Assembly (NCBI GenBank): GCA_903837135.1
Contig: CAILTK010000083.1
Location: forward strand, 1 to 35,196
Length of the DNA: 35,196 nucleotides
Direction: 5' to 3'
DNA from: an uncultured Caulobacterales bacterium
GTDB taxonomy: Bacteria; Pseudomonadota; Alphaproteobacteria; Caulobacterales; Caulobacteraceae
Below, piece after piece: positions 1 through 8,295 of this stretch. The notes beneath the pieces were generated by a model. It was not told the DNA's origin. It saw nothing but the letters and a program-made list of their open reading frames with translations, and ran no database searches. Every line of letters begins with the position of its first letter. The stretch's first letter is position 1. A program made the translations under genes and the position numbers.

Positions 1-37
1 GGCCGCGCCCCTGCCGTTCTGACGGAGGGCTCGCGGC

Positions 38-787
38 TCAGGCGCCGACCGCCTGGACCGCGCCGCCGTGGGTGCGCAGCCAGCGGCGCGCGGCGCGATG
101 ATCGCCGTAGAGCTGATCGACCAGGCTCCAGAAGCCCGGGCCGTGGTTGCCCTCGATGAGGTGCGCCGTCTCGTGGGCGGCGACATAGTCGAGCACCGGC
201 GCCGGAGCCAGGATCAGACGCCAGGAATAGCGGATCACGGCGGGCTGTCCGCGCACGCCCTGTCGGCACGACCCCCAGCGGCCCTTGGCGTCGGCGACGG
301 CGACCGAGGGCAAGGGCTGACCCAGGCGCGCGGCGTGGATCTGCGTGCGCGCGACCAGACGCTTCAGCGCCTCGGCCTTCAGGGCCCGGATCGCCGCCCG
401 GCCGAAGGCCTCGTCCGCGCCATAGGCCAACAGCCGCTGCGGCTCCTCGGCGCTGGCCGGGATCAGGCGCGGCGTGATGCGCATGGCGGCCCGTTCGAGC
501 CGGCACGGCGCGCCGCCGACCTCGATCGTCATCCCGGGCCGCAAGGGCCTGGGTTCGGGCAGAACCGCCAGCCGCTCGGCGATCCAGACCGCCCGGCTCT
601 CGGCGAAACGCAGGGCGTCCGCCAGCTTGCGGGCGGACGGCGCGATCGCCACCACCTCGCGCCGCTTGGGGTCGACCCGCAGGCTGATCCGGCGCGCCCG
701 CGCATTGACGCGCAACCGGACGGGACGGCCGCCGATCTCGATCACGTCGTCGGGCTTCAGGGCGGGGCGGAACAGACTCACCCCCAT
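38..787 (-). CDS. YgjP/SprT-like M48-type metallopeptidase (DUF45)
   Basis: A 249-residue zinc metalloprotease-like protein of the YgjP/DUF45 family. The HExxH zinc motif is HETAH at residues 205-209, a third probable ligand His is at 215 in HGPGFW, and the family hallmark WGSC lies at 171-174. No signal peptide or membrane segment is visible, so it is probably cytoplasmic. The length is typical of the family. It is the last gene of a minus-strand run after leuS, lptE and holA, 34 bases after the holA stop. The cellular substrate of this family is not well established. A 7-bp hairpin covers the start codon (see 783-800). Family assignment is firm; the biological role is unknown. Confidence 0.9.
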   Translation of the reverse strand: MGVSLFRPALKPDDVIEIGGRPVRLRVNARARRISLRVDPKRREVVAIAPSARKLADALRFAESRAVWIAERLAVLPEPRPLRPGMTIEVGGAPCRLERAAMRITPRLIPASAEEPQRLLAYGADEAFGRAAIRALKAEALKRLVARTQIHAARLGQPLPSVAVADAKGRWGSCRQGVRGQPAVIRYSWRLILAPAPVLDYVAAHETAHLIEGNHGPGFWSLVDQLYGDHRAARRWLRTHGGAVQAVGA

Positions 788-800
788 GCCATAGCATGGG
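783..800 (-). promoter_or_regulatory. Start-codon hairpin of the YgjP-like gene
   Basis: A perfect inverted repeat with 7-bp arms (CCCATGC / GCATGGG) and a 4-base loop. On the minus-strand message the 3' arm contains the ATG of the metallopeptidase gene, so the folded RNA would bury the start codon. It lies between holA and this gene. The structure is seen in the sequence; a role in limiting translation is inference. Confidence 0.4.
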
Positions 801-821
801 CGAGGGCCCCGGAAACCGGGC

Positions 822-1874
822 TTAGAGGCCGAGGCGCCGGGCGCGGGCGGCGATCGACAGCGCCAGCCGTTCGGCGATCAGGCCGTCGGGCGAGCCGGTC
901 TGCTTGCAGGCGCGATCCGCCTCGAACACCTCCGGCTGCAGCACGTCGAGCAGGGGTGGGCTCCAGGCGCGCAGCTGGCGCAGGAACTCCTTCTCGTTCT
1001 TCCAGAACACGCCGACCTGCTTGGCGGCGGCCTGGGCGTCGGCGCCCCTGGCCTGCAGCGCCTGGGCCTTGCGCAGTCTCTGCAGGTGCTGGCTCAGCGC
1101 GCGCACGGCGGCGGGGCCGCCCTCGCCTTCGGCCCGCGCCCGGCGCAAGGCCGACTGGGCCGGACCGGGCTTGCCGCCGAAGGCGTCCTGGGCGGCGTCG
1201 GCCAGCGACGCCTCCGGTTCGACGCCGAGAAAGCCGCCGAGTTCGGGCAGGGTCAGGACCGCGCCCGTGCCGGGTCCGATATAGAGCGCCAGCCGCTCGA
1301 CCTCCTGGCGCGCCACGCCGCGCTCCTTGGGCATGCGGGCGACGAACACCTGCAACGCCTCAGGAGTCAGGCCGACCTTGTCGGCGGCCAGGGCGTCGCG
1401 GACCAGTCGGGTGACGTCGCCGGCCTCGTCCTCGTAGATCGGAATGCTGGCGCAGCCGTCCGCCTTCTCGGCCGCCTTGCGCAAGGGCGAGGACCGTTCG
1501 AGCGCGCCGGCTTCGACGATCAGGAAACAGTCGGGGTTCAGGGCGCCGTCGACGTGGGCGGAAAGGGCGTCGGCGGCGACTCGTTCGGGCCCCGCCCGGT
1601 CGCCGGTCAGCTTCAGCCGCACCAGCCGCCGGCCGCCGGTGAGCGACAGGGCCGAAAGCTCCTCCTCGAGGCGGCCATCGCCCTTTTCGATGTCGGTTTC
1701 GGTGAGAAGGGCGACATCGAACGGGTCGTCGGGCCGGTCGGTCACGGCGTTGGCCAGCCGGTCGGCGCGTTCGCGGACGCCCGACCGGTCCTTGCCCCAG
1801 ATCACCGCCGCCCGAACGCCCCGGTCCGGTCCCGCCAGAAAGCGGTCCACCTCCGGGCGTTTGGAAAGGATCAC
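822..1874 (-). CDS. holA: DNA polymerase III subunit delta
   Basis: A 350-residue delta subunit of the clamp loader, which opens the beta sliding clamp as part of the DnaX complex. The N-terminus (MILSKRPEVDRF, then a VIWGKDRSGVRERA segment) and the three-part layout are those of alphaproteobacterial HolA. The family has the AAA+ fold but no working ATP site, in keeping with the lack of a Walker A motif here. The start is GTG, 10 bases after the lptE stop, with a purine-rich stretch at the lptE stop codon serving as a possible ribosome site. The lptE-holA order downstream of leuS is common in proteobacteria. Confidence 0.95.
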   Translation of the reverse strand: MILSKRPEVDRFLAGPDRGVRAAVIWGKDRSGVRERADRLANAVTDRPDDPFDVALLTETDIEKGDGRLEEELSALSLTGGRRLVRLKLTGDRAGPERVAADALSAHVDGALNPDCFLIVEAGALERSSPLRKAAEKADGCASIPIYEDEAGDVTRLVRDALAADKVGLTPEALQVFVARMPKERGVARQEVERLALYIGPGTGAVLTLPELGGFLGVEPEASLADAAQDAFGGKPGPAQSALRRARAEGEGGPAAVRALSQHLQRLRKAQALQARGADAQAAAKQVGVFWKNEKEFLRQLRAWSPPLLDVLQPEVFEADRACKQTGSPDGLIAERLALSIAARARRLGL

Positions 1875-1884
1875 GGCGCCGGCC

Positions 1885-2469
1885 CTATGGCGGAGTCAGG
1901 GCGGGCGACGCGTTGGGCAGGGGGGTCTCCACCATGCCGGGGCCGCTGGCGGGCCGGCCGGCGAAATAGCGCGCCAGCGCCAGGCGCACCTGGATCGCCG
2001 CCTGCTGGGCGGCCCGCTCCTCGCCGTTCTGGGCGCCGACGGTGCCGGCGTAGGGCGGATCGGCCGAGTCGTAGTCGACGATCACCGGCGCGAAGCCCGA
2101 GAGCGCGATCTTGCCGGTGGCGCTGTCGGTCAGCACGTAGGCGACCGTCATGTTGATCTCGTACTGGTTGGCCACATTGTTCACGCGCACGCCGCGCGGG
2201 ATGCGCCGCTCGGTGATGGTGGTGTCGAGGGTATAGCGCGCCGGGCCGGCGTTCCGGCTGGTGAGCTCGTCGATCAGCGACTGCCTGAGCAGGAAGCTGG
2301 TGCGATCCTCCGCCGTCCCCTTGTACTCGGTGTTGGTCTTCGGCGGGTGGATGTCGATTTCGGCCAGAGCCGCGCCGGCGCCGTTGGTGGCGTACAGCGG
2401 CGTGAAGCCGCAGCCGGAGAGGGCGAGACCGGCGACGGACAAGGCGATCAGGACCGGTGTTGGCTTCAT
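1885..2469 (-). CDS. lptE: LPS assembly lipoprotein LptE
   Basis: A 194-residue outer-membrane lipoprotein, the plug partner of LptD in the translocon that delivers lipopolysaccharide to the cell surface. A signal peptide ends in a lipobox with lipidated Cys20 (LALSGC), followed by the family-typical GFTPLY. A proline-rich tail closes the protein. It sits 30 bases after leuS and 10 bases before holA, the arrangement usual for this gene. Sequence similarity is weak across the LptE family, but lipobox, GF(T/R)PLY start and context agree. Confidence 0.93.
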   Translation of the reverse strand: MKPTPVLIALSVAGLALSGCGFTPLYATNGAGAALAEIDIHPPKTNTEYKGTAEDRTSFLLRQSLIDELTSRNAGPARYTLDTTITERRIPRGVRVNNVANQYEINMTVAYVLTDSATGKIALSGFAPVIVDYDSADPPYAGTVGAQNGEERAAQQAAIQVRLALARYFAGRPASGPGMVETPLPNASPALTPP

Positions 2470-2499
2470 AGGCTCAGTGTCCCTAACCTGCAGGACCCG

Positions 2500-5055
2500 T
2501 CAACCGGCGACGATGTTGACGATACGATCCTTGACCACGATCACCTTGCGCACGGTCAGCCCCTCGAGGTGGCGGCGCACGGCCTCGTCGGCGAGGGCGA
2601 TGGCCTCGACCTCGGCCTCCGCCGCCCCTGGCGGGGCCTGGACCTCGCCGCGGCGCTTGCCGTTGATCTGCACCGGCAGGGTCAGGACCGGGTCGGCGGC
2701 GAGGGCGGCGTCGAACGCCGGCCACGCCGCATCGGCCGCCAGGCCCGCGCCGCCGAGCCGCGCCCATGCGCTCTCGGCGAGGTGCGGGGTGATCGGGTTG
2801 ATCAGTACGATCAGGGCTTTCACCGCCGCGCGGCGCTCGCTTGCGTCGGCGCGCTCGAGCCGCTTCAGATCGTTGAGAAAGCTGTAGAAACGGGCGATGC
2901 CGGCGTTGAAGCGGAAGGACTCGAACGCTTCGGTGACCGCCTTGATCAGCTTCTGGGTCGCCCTTTGCAGCTGATCGGTCTGGTCGGGATCGCCCGCCCC
3001 CTGCGCGTCGGCGGCGGCCTCGGCCTCCGCCCAGACCCGGTTGATGAAGCGCCAGCAGCCTTCCACGCCGGCTTCCGTCCACGGAACGTCCCGATCGGGC
3101 GGGGAGTCGGACAGCACGAACAGGCGCGCGGCGTCGACGCCATAGGTGGCGAAGATGTCCTCGGGGGCCACGGTGTTCTTCTTGGTCTTGGACATCTTCT
3201 CGACGCCGCCGACCTCGACCGGCTGGCCGGTCTCGATCTCGACCCACCCGCCGTCGCGCGGCTCGATCTCCGCGGGCGACAGCCATCGCGGCTCGGGCCC
3301 GGTCGAGCGATAGGTCTCGTGCGTGACCATGCCCTGGGTGAACAGGCCGGCGAAGGGTTCGTCGGCGTCGAGCCGCCCCTCGTCGCGCAGGGCCTTGGTG
3401 ATGAAGCGGGCGTACAGCAGGTGCAGCACCGCATGCTCCACCCCGCCGATATACTGGTCCACGGGCATCCAGTAGTCGGCCGCCGCCTTGTCGAGGGGGG
3501 CTTCGGCCTCAGGATCGGTGAACCGGGCGAAATACCAGGAGCTGTCGACAAAGGTGTCGAGCGTGTCCGTTTCGCGCGTGGCCGGGCCGCCGCACGCGGG
3601 ACAGGTGGTGTGCTTCCAGGTGGGGTGGCGGTCGAGCGGGTTGCCAGGCGTGTCGAAGGTGACGTCGTCCGGCAGGTCGACCGGCAGGCGGGTCTCCGGC
3701 GTGATCCCGCAGCGGGCGCAATGCACGATCGGGATCGGGCAGCCCCAGTAGCGCTGGCGCGAGACCCCCCAGTCGCGCAGGCGATAGACCGTCGCGCCCT
3801 GGCCCCGGCCCTGGCGTTCGATCTCGGCGATGGCCGCGGCCTTGGCCGACTCCACGTCGAGACCGTCGAGGAAGGCGGAGTTGAAGATCCGGCCCGGGCC
3901 CACATAGGGCTCCGCGCCGGGCGCGTAGCCGTCCGCCTCCGCCGAGGGCGGCAGGACGACCGGAAGGATCGGCAGGCCGTACTTGGTGGCGAAGTCCCAG
4001 TCGCGCTGGTCGTGGGCCGGGCACCCGAAGATCGCGCCCGTGCCGTACTCCATCAGGACGAAGTTGGCGATCCAGACGGGCAGGGTCCGCGCCGGGTCGA
4101 ACGGATGCTGGACCCGAAGGCCGGTGTCCCGCCCCTTCTTCTCGGCCAGTTCGATCTCCGCCTCCGAGGTGCCGCCCCGGCGGCATTCGGCGAGGAAGTC
4201 GGCCACGGCCGGATCGTCCGCGGCGAGCCGTTCGGCGAGCGGATGATCGGGCGCCACGGCGATGAAGCTCGCCCCGAACAGGGTGTCGGGCCGGGTGGTG
4301 TACACCTCGATGCCGTCCGCGCCGGTGGGCAGGGGCGCGGTCGCGGCGAAGGTCATGCGCAGGCCCTTGGACCGGCCGATCCAGTTCTCCTGCATCAGCC
4401 GGACCTTGTCGGGCCAGCGGTCGAGGGTCTTCAGGGCGTCGGCCAGCTCGTCGGCGTACTGGGTGATCCTGAAGAACCACTGGGTCAGCTTCTTCTTCTC
4501 GACCAGCGCGCCGGAGCGCCAGCCGCGGCCGTCGATCACCTGCTCGTTGGCCAGCACGGTGGCGTCGACCGGATCCCAGTTGACGGTCGCTTCGCGGCGG
4601 TAGGCGAGTCCGCGGCGGTAGAGCTCGACGAACAGCTGCTGCTGGCGGCCGTAATAGGCGCGGTCGCAGGTGGCGAACTCCCGCGACCAGTCGATCGACA
4701 GGCCGAGCATCTTCAGCTGCTCGCGCATGGCGGCGATGTTGTCGTACGTCCACGCCTTGGGATTGACGCCCTTCTCCATGGCGGCGTTCTCGGCCGGCAT
4801 GCCGAAGGCGTCCCAGCCCATGGGGTGCAGAACGTTGTAGCCCTGCGCCCGGCGGAACCGGGCCACGAGGTCGCCCATGGCGTAGTTGCGCACATGGCCG
4901 ATGTGGATGCGCCCCGACGGATAGGGGAACATCTCGAGGACGTAGGCCTTCGGGGCCGCGCCCGCCTCTGCGGGCGAACGGGTGCGGAAGGTTCCGGCGT
5001 CGAGCCACGCCTTGCGCCAGCGCGGCTCGGCCTCTTTCGGATTGTAGCGGACCAT
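2500..5055 (-). CDS. leuS: Leucyl-tRNA synthetase
   Basis: An 851-residue class I aminoacyl-tRNA synthetase that charges tRNA-Leu. The HIGH signature is at residues 51-54 (in [14 protein letters not shown]), the KMSKS loop appears as KMSKT near residue 620, and a large CP1 editing insertion lies between them with the T-rich stretch [10 protein letters not shown] cysteine cluster (CxxC type) occurs in the second third. Length is normal for bacterial LeuRS. The start ATG at 5055 has an AAGG ribosome site about 5 bases upstream. No T-box or other leader is visible in the 55 bases between the upstream lipoprotein gene and this start, so the two are probably co-transcribed. Confidence 0.98.
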   Translation of the reverse strand: MVRYNPKEAEPRWRKAWLDAGTFRTRSPAEAGAAPKAYVLEMFPYPSGRIHIGHVRNYAMGDLVARFRRAQGYNVLHPMGWDAFGMPAENAAMEKGVNPKAWTYDNIAAMREQLKMLGLSIDWSREFATCDRAYYGRQQQLFVELYRRGLAYRREATVNWDPVDATVLANEQVIDGRGWRSGALVEKKKLTQWFFRITQYADELADALKTLDRWPDKVRLMQENWIGRSKGLRMTFAATAPLPTGADGIEVYTTRPDTLFGASFIAVAPDHPLAERLAADDPAVADFLAECRRGGTSEAEIELAEKKGRDTGLRVQHPFDPARTLPVWIANFVLMEYGTGAIFGCPAHDQRDWDFATKYGLPILPVVLPPSAEADGYAPGAEPYVGPGRIFNSAFLDGLDVESAKAAAIAEIERQGRGQGATVYRLRDWGVSRQRYWGCPIPIVHCARCGITPETRLPVDLPDDVTFDTPGNPLDRHPTWKHTTCPACGGPATRETDTLDTFVDSSWYFARFTDPEAEAPLDKAAADYWMPVDQYIGGVEHAVLHLLYARFITKALRDEGRLDADEPFAGLFTQGMVTHETYRSTGPEPRWLSPAEIEPRDGGWVEIETGQPVEVGGVEKMSKTKKNTVAPEDIFATYGVDAARLFVLSDSPPDRDVPWTEAGVEGCWRFINRVWAEAEAAADAQGAGDPDQTDQLQRATQKLIKAVTEAFESFRFNAGIARFYSFLNDLKRLERADASERRAAVKALIVLINPITPHLAESAWARLGGAGLAADAAWPAFDAALAADPVLTLPVQINGKRRGEVQAPPGAAEAEVEAIALADEAVRRHLEGLTVRKVIVVKDRIVNIVAG

Positions 5056-5110
5056 GGCGCCTTACTAGATGTCAGGCGGCGCGGATCAAGCTCTCATAGC
5101 CTGGACAGGC

Positions 5111-5614
5111 TCAGCCGCCGTTGATGTTCGACAGGCGGAGCTGGCGCGCGCGGGTGAGGATCGCGTTCTCGATGTCGATGTCGGTCTGGCCCGCGACCGG
5201 AGCGTCGATCCATTCGCCCTTGTCATTGCGGACCTGCTTGAACACCGTGACGTTCAGGCCGTCGGCCCGTAGTCGCGTGTCGAGGATATAGACCGTGGTC
5301 TTGAACCGCTCGTCGGTCTTTTCCGGATTCACGTACCAGTCGGTGATGATCACGCCGCCGAACGGATCGGCCGAGGCCAGCGGCATGAAGGCCAGGGTGT
5401 CGAGCGAGGCGCGCCACAGATAGCTGTTGACGCCCATGCCCGCCGACGGCAGCGACGCGGGCGGCGCCTTGGAGCCCAGGTGCGGAATCAGGCCGCTGGA
5501 CGGCGCGGCCGGCACGCCGAAGTGACCGCAGCTCGCCAGCGCCAAGGCGCTCGCGCCCACAGCCAACAGCGTAGCGGCGCGAGGGAAACGACGCTCGCCT
5601 GCAAAACCCGACAT
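5111..5614 (-). CDS. DUF3576 family lipoprotein
   Basis: A 167-residue predicted lipoprotein with the lipobox ending at Cys29 (ALASC). The body contains the DUF3576 features: NSYLWRASLDTL, then PFGGVIITDWY, and a C-terminal region ending in an Arg-rich helix. The family is conserved in alphaproteobacteria and its function is unknown. The ATG at 5614 has GGAAG about 6 bases upstream. It is the first gene of the minus-strand run that continues into leuS 55 bases later and is divergent from ntrZ. Family recognition is from memory of the motif pattern; the role is open. Confidence 0.88.
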   Translation of the reverse strand: MSGFAGERRFPRAATLLAVGASALALASCGHFGVPAAPSSGLIPHLGSKAPPASLPSAGMGVNSYLWRASLDTLAFMPLASADPFGGVIITDWYVNPEKTDERFKTTVYILDTRLRADGLNVTVFKQVRNDKGEWIDAPVAGQTDIDIENAILTRARQLRLSNINGG

Positions 5615-5707
5615 ATGTTCTTCCGCTCCAAAACCCGTTTCAATGCGCCGGGCGGCTGATCGCCGCCGGGCGCGCCGCCCCCAGCCCGCGCCGCCAAAGT
5701 CCGATGG

Positions 5708-5750
5708 CGCGAAAAGCTCGTCTACACCAATGAAGCTTCACGCGAAAAGC
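5708..5750. repeat. Direct repeat pair CGCGAAAAGC
   Basis: Two identical 10-base copies, CGCGAAAAGC, at 5708-5717 and 5741-5750, start 33 bases apart (about three helical turns) in the 300-base gap between the DUF3576 gene and ntrZ. They lie on the promoter side of the DUF3576 gene. They could be a binding site for a regulator or chance; no matching regulator is known to me. Confidence 0.35.
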
Positions 5751-5811
5751 GGAATTAAGTGGCGTTGAGGTCACAGGGCCGCCGTCGCGTGTCTCAGGAC
5801 CGCCACCGACG

Positions 5812-5840
5812 TTGACCCTCGGGCGTTATGCGCTTTAATC
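5812..5840 (+). promoter_or_regulatory. Candidate housekeeping promoter of ntrZ
   Basis: A TTGACC -35 box at 5812-5817 is followed after 17 bases by TTAATC at 5835-5840. The -10 region can also be read as GCTTTAAT, close to the Caulobacter housekeeping form GCTANAW. Predicted start of transcription is near 5847, giving an mRNA leader of about 70 bases. Prediction by eye only. Confidence 0.45.
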
Positions 5841-5847
5841 GCGAAGT

Positions 5848-5878
5848 CACATAGCAGTGCCTATATGGGGACTATGTG
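5848..5878 (+). promoter_or_regulatory. Stem-loop at the predicted 5' end of ntrZ mRNA
   Basis: Arms CACATAG (5848-5854) and CTATGTG (5872-5878) form a perfect 7-bp inverted repeat with a 17-base loop. It begins almost exactly at the predicted transcription start and ends 36 bases before the ntrZ ATG. It could be an mRNA-stabilising 5' stem or an operator in DNA. The repeat is seen; its role is inferred. Confidence 0.4.
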
Positions 5879-5914
5879 CGCGCCTCAGGGGGCGTAAGGG
5901 CTTAGGGCGGTAGA

Positions 5915-6313
5915 ATGAAGTCGGGCTTGGTTTTGGCGGTGATGGGCGCCGCCGTCCTCCTGGGGACGGCGTCCATGGCGCATGCCGAAAACAACACCCT
6001 GCCCACCACCCCGCCCAAGGCCAACGAATTCGGCCAGTCCGACACCAGCCAGGGCCCCTGGAGCATTCCCAGCCCGAAGAAGAGCTATGTGTTCGACAGC
6101 AAGGGCCGCTGGGGCGTGAAGCTCGATCTCGACCAGCCCACCAACCGCGACCCCGAGTGGAAGGACGCCAACGTGGGCGCCTATTTCCGCATCACGCCCA
6201 AGTTCCGGGTCAGCGGCGCCGTCGGGCTCGGCGACAAGTTCGCCCAGCCCCAGCATCTGACTCCCGAAGACACCGCCCCCCGCGTCCACCTCGAAGGCGC
6301 GTTCAAGTTCTAG
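5915..6313 (+). CDS. ntrZ: NtrZ-like periplasmic regulatory protein
   Basis: A 132-residue exported protein with a cleavable signal peptide (about residues 1-24, cut after AHA) and a small beta-rich mature part ending in a Phe-containing strand (HLEGAFKF). It matches the Caulobacterales NtrZ family, periplasmic proteins reported in Caulobacter to modulate the NtrY/NtrX two-component system by holding down the sensor kinase NtrY. No ntrYX gene is in this window, so it is unlinked from its presumed partners. An AGGGCGG ribosome site precedes the ATG. It ends tail to tail with the thiE-like gene with an 11-base overlap. Family call is by resemblance; function follows from the Caulobacter work. 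Confidence 0.8.
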   Translation: MKSGLVLAVMGAAVLLGTASMAHAENNTLPTTPPKANEFGQSDTSQGPWSIPSPKKSYVFDSKGRWGVKLDLDQPTNRDPEWKDANVGAYFRITPKFRVSGAVGLGDKFAQPQHLTPEDTAPRVHLEGAFKF

Positions 6314-6920
6314 GGTCCGGGCGGGGCGAAGCCGTGAAGGCTTCGACGGCCGCGAACCCGGCGGCTTCGGTTCCGACGAGACGCCGCGCGCTCCGGGCGT
6401 CGACGCCGCCGAGCGCGAAGACGGCGGTCGGGCTCGATCGCGCCAGCCCGGCCAGCCGGAGCGGACCGATCGGTCGACCCGCCGAAGGGCTCCGGCTTTC
6501 GAATACCGTGGAGAGCAGAACGGCGTCGGCGCCCGCGTGGCCGGCGCGCCGAAGCGCGCCCGGCGAATGCGCGGCGAGGGTGATGATCCAGCCGGGCCGT
6601 CGCGCCTTCAGCCGCCGCAGGCCCGCGCCCAGACGTTCGGGCAGATGCACTCCGTCGGCGGCGACCTCGGCCGCCAGGGCCTCGTCGGCGCCGATCAGCA
6701 GCACCAGCCCGCGACGCCGCGCGACCTTCGCCAGCCCGTGGGCGGTCGCGAGCGCGTCGGCGCGGCCGAAGCCGCGAAAGATCACCCCCGCGCCGCGGGG
6801 TAGATCCTGAGCGATGGAGATGGGGTCGGGGGTCCGCAGCGGATCGGTGACGAACCAGACCGTCGGCAGGGCCTTTCCGCGGCGCCGCGTGCGGCCTAGG
6901 GTCGCCGCCGTCCGCCACAT
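6303..6920 (-). CDS. thiE: Thiamine phosphate synthase-like protein (ThiE/TenI fold)
   Basis: A 205-residue TIM-barrel protein of the ThiE/TenI family. ThiE joins the thiazole and pyrimidine halves of thiamine. Visible family elements are WFVTDP in the first strand, ADGVHLPE, VLLSTVFESRSP (equivalent of the GPVFPTxSK loop) and FALGGVDA. The usual phosphate-loop wording is loose (an Arg-Ser-Pro version), so a TenI-type or divergent ThiE role is possible. The start at 6920 is preferred because GGAG lies 8 bases upstream; an in-frame ATG at 6938 is an alternative. The 51-base divergent gap to yggS leaves no space for a TPP riboswitch, and no other thiamine genes are present. Confidence 0.75.
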   Translation of the reverse strand: MWRTAATLGRTRRRGKALPTVWFVTDPLRTPDPISIAQDLPRGAGVIFRGFGRADALATAHGLAKVARRRGLVLLIGADEALAAEVAADGVHLPERLGAGLRRLKARRPGWIITLAAHSPGALRRAGHAGADAVLLSTVFESRSPSAGRPIGPLRLAGLARSSPTAVFALGGVDARSARRLVGTEAAGFAAVEAFTASPRPDPRT

Positions 6921-6971
6921 CCCTGTCGCTCCGTCCATCCGCACCACCCGATCCGCGCCCGAGTTCACGTC

Positions 6972-7661
6972 TTGACCCACGCCCTTCCCGCCGCCGACCC
7001 CGCCAGCGCCTGGCGCAGCGTCAAGGACCGCATGGCCGCCGCCGCGCGGGCGGCCGGGCGCAGGGCCGAGGATGTGGCCCTGGTCGCCGTCTCCAAGCAA
7101 CAGCCGTGGGACGCGATCGAGCCGGTTTTGCACGCGGGGCAACGCGTTTTCGGCGAGAATCGGGTGCAGGAGGCCCTCGCCCGGTGGGGCGGGCCGCGGT
7201 CGGCGCTGCCGGACCTCGAACTGCGTCTGATCGGTCCGCTGCAGACCAACAAGGCCGACGACGCCCTCGCCCTGTTCGACGTGATCGAGACCCTCGACCG
7301 GCCGGGGCTGGCCACGGCCCTGGCGAAGGCCATCCAGAAGGCCGGCAAGGCGCCGCGGCTCTATGTGCAGGTCAACACCGGCGAGGAGCCGCAGAAGGCG
7401 GGCGTCGCCCCGGCCGAGGCGGACGCCTTCATCGCCGCCGCGCGGCGCGACCATGGCTTCGAGATCGAAGGCCTGATGTGCATTCCCCCCGCCGCCGAGC
7501 CGCCGGGGCCGCACTTCGCCCTTCTCGCCAAGATCGCGGCCCGCAACGGCGTGACGCGCCTGTCGATGGGCATGAGCGGCGATTTCGAGACCGCCATCCG
7601 CTTCGGCGCCACGTCGGTGCGCGTCGGCTCGGCCGTGTTCGGCGACCGTTTGACCGGGTAA
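6972..7661 (+). CDS. yggS: YggS/PROSC family pyridoxal 5'-phosphate homeostasis protein
   Basis: A 229-residue PLP-binding protein that helps balance free vitamin B6. The PLP lysine is Lys42 in LVAVSKQQP. Other family blocks are FGENRVQEA, the glycine-rich phosphate site in [14 protein letters not shown], and the final [11 protein letters not shown]. The start is TTG at 6972. A later ATG at 7032 would cut into the first helix ([14 protein letters not shown]), so the TTG is preferred. It is divergent from the thiE-like gene and ends one base before the grpE stop on the opposite strand. Confidence 0.93.
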   Translation: MTHALPAADPASAWRSVKDRMAAAARAAGRRAEDVALVAVSKQQPWDAIEPVLHAGQRVFGENRVQEALARWGGPRSALPDLELRLIGPLQTNKADDALALFDVIETLDRPGLATALAKAIQKAGKAPRLYVQVNTGEEPQKAGVAPAEADAFIAAARRDHGFEIEGLMCIPPAAEPPGPHFALLAKIAARNGVTRLSMGMSGDFETAIRFGATSVRVGSAVFGDRLTG

Positions 7662-7662
7662 G

Positions 7663-8262
7663 CTAAGCCTTCTGGTCCACGGACTCGCCCGCGGGCGAGG
7701 CGTCGCCCGCGGCGTAACCGTCTGTCGCCGCCTTGGGAGCCGGGGCCTTGGGCGTCACCGCGACCATCGCCGGGCGGACGATCCGGCCGAACAGTTCGTA
7801 CCCGGGCTGGGCCAGCATCACCACCGAGCCGGGCGGCAGGTCGGGATCGGCCTGCTCCATCATCGCCTGGTGCAGATTGGGGTCGAACTTGGCCCCCTTC
7901 TCGGGAGCCACCCGCTTCAGGCCGTTGCGCTCGAACGCGTTCTGCAGCGCCTTCTCGGTCATCTCGATGCCGAGCACCAGGTTCTTCACCTGGGGGTCCT
8001 GCGAGTCCTTCGGCGAGTGCTGGAGCGCGCGCCCCAGGCCGTCGGCGGCGTCCAGCAGGTCGCGGGCGAACTTCTGGATGGCGTAGGCGCGCGCGTCGTT
8101 GGTCTCGCGCTCGGCGCGCCGGCGCGTGTTCTCCGCCTCGGCCAAGCCCCGCAAGGCCTGGTCCTTGGCCGCCTGCACCTCGGCCTTCAGCGCCTCGATC
8201 TGCTCTTCCAGGGAGGGCTCGATCGGCTCGTTCGGCTCGTCGGCCCCGTTCATATCCGTCAT
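7663..8262 (-). CDS. grpE: Nucleotide exchange factor GrpE
   Basis: A 199-residue co-chaperone that releases ADP from DnaK. The N-terminal acidic and long helical region (about residues 15-75, including ALRGLAEAENTRRRAERE) is the dimer coiled coil. The C-terminal beta domain carries the GrpE signature around FDPNLHQAMM and the final VRPAMVAV strand, followed by a variable Ala/Pro-rich tail. The ATG at 8262 has GAGGAG about 6 bases upstream; an ATG three codons later (8253) is less well placed. It follows hrcA by 33 bases in the same direction, a common heat-shock pair in Caulobacteraceae. Confidence 0.97.
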   Translation of the reverse strand: MTDMNGADEPNEPIEPSLEEQIEALKAEVQAAKDQALRGLAEAENTRRRAERETNDARAYAIQKFARDLLDAADGLGRALQHSPKDSQDPQVKNLVLGIEMTEKALQNAFERNGLKRVAPEKGAKFDPNLHQAMMEQADPDLPPGSVVMLAQPGYELFGRIVRPAMVAVTPKAPAPKAATDGYAAGDASPAGESVDQKA

Positions 8263-8295
8263 CCGTCTCTCCTCAGGCGGCGGAGCTCTCGAGCC

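Noticed and set aside
1444-5124. A 1226-codon plus-strand open frame across holA, lptE and leuS.
   Set aside because: It is antisense to three clear genes; long antisense frames are expected at ~70% G+C, and its product has no recognisable domain.
6921-7514. N-terminal extension of the thiE-like frame to 403 residues.
   Set aside because: The extension runs antisense through yggS and carries no ThiE features.
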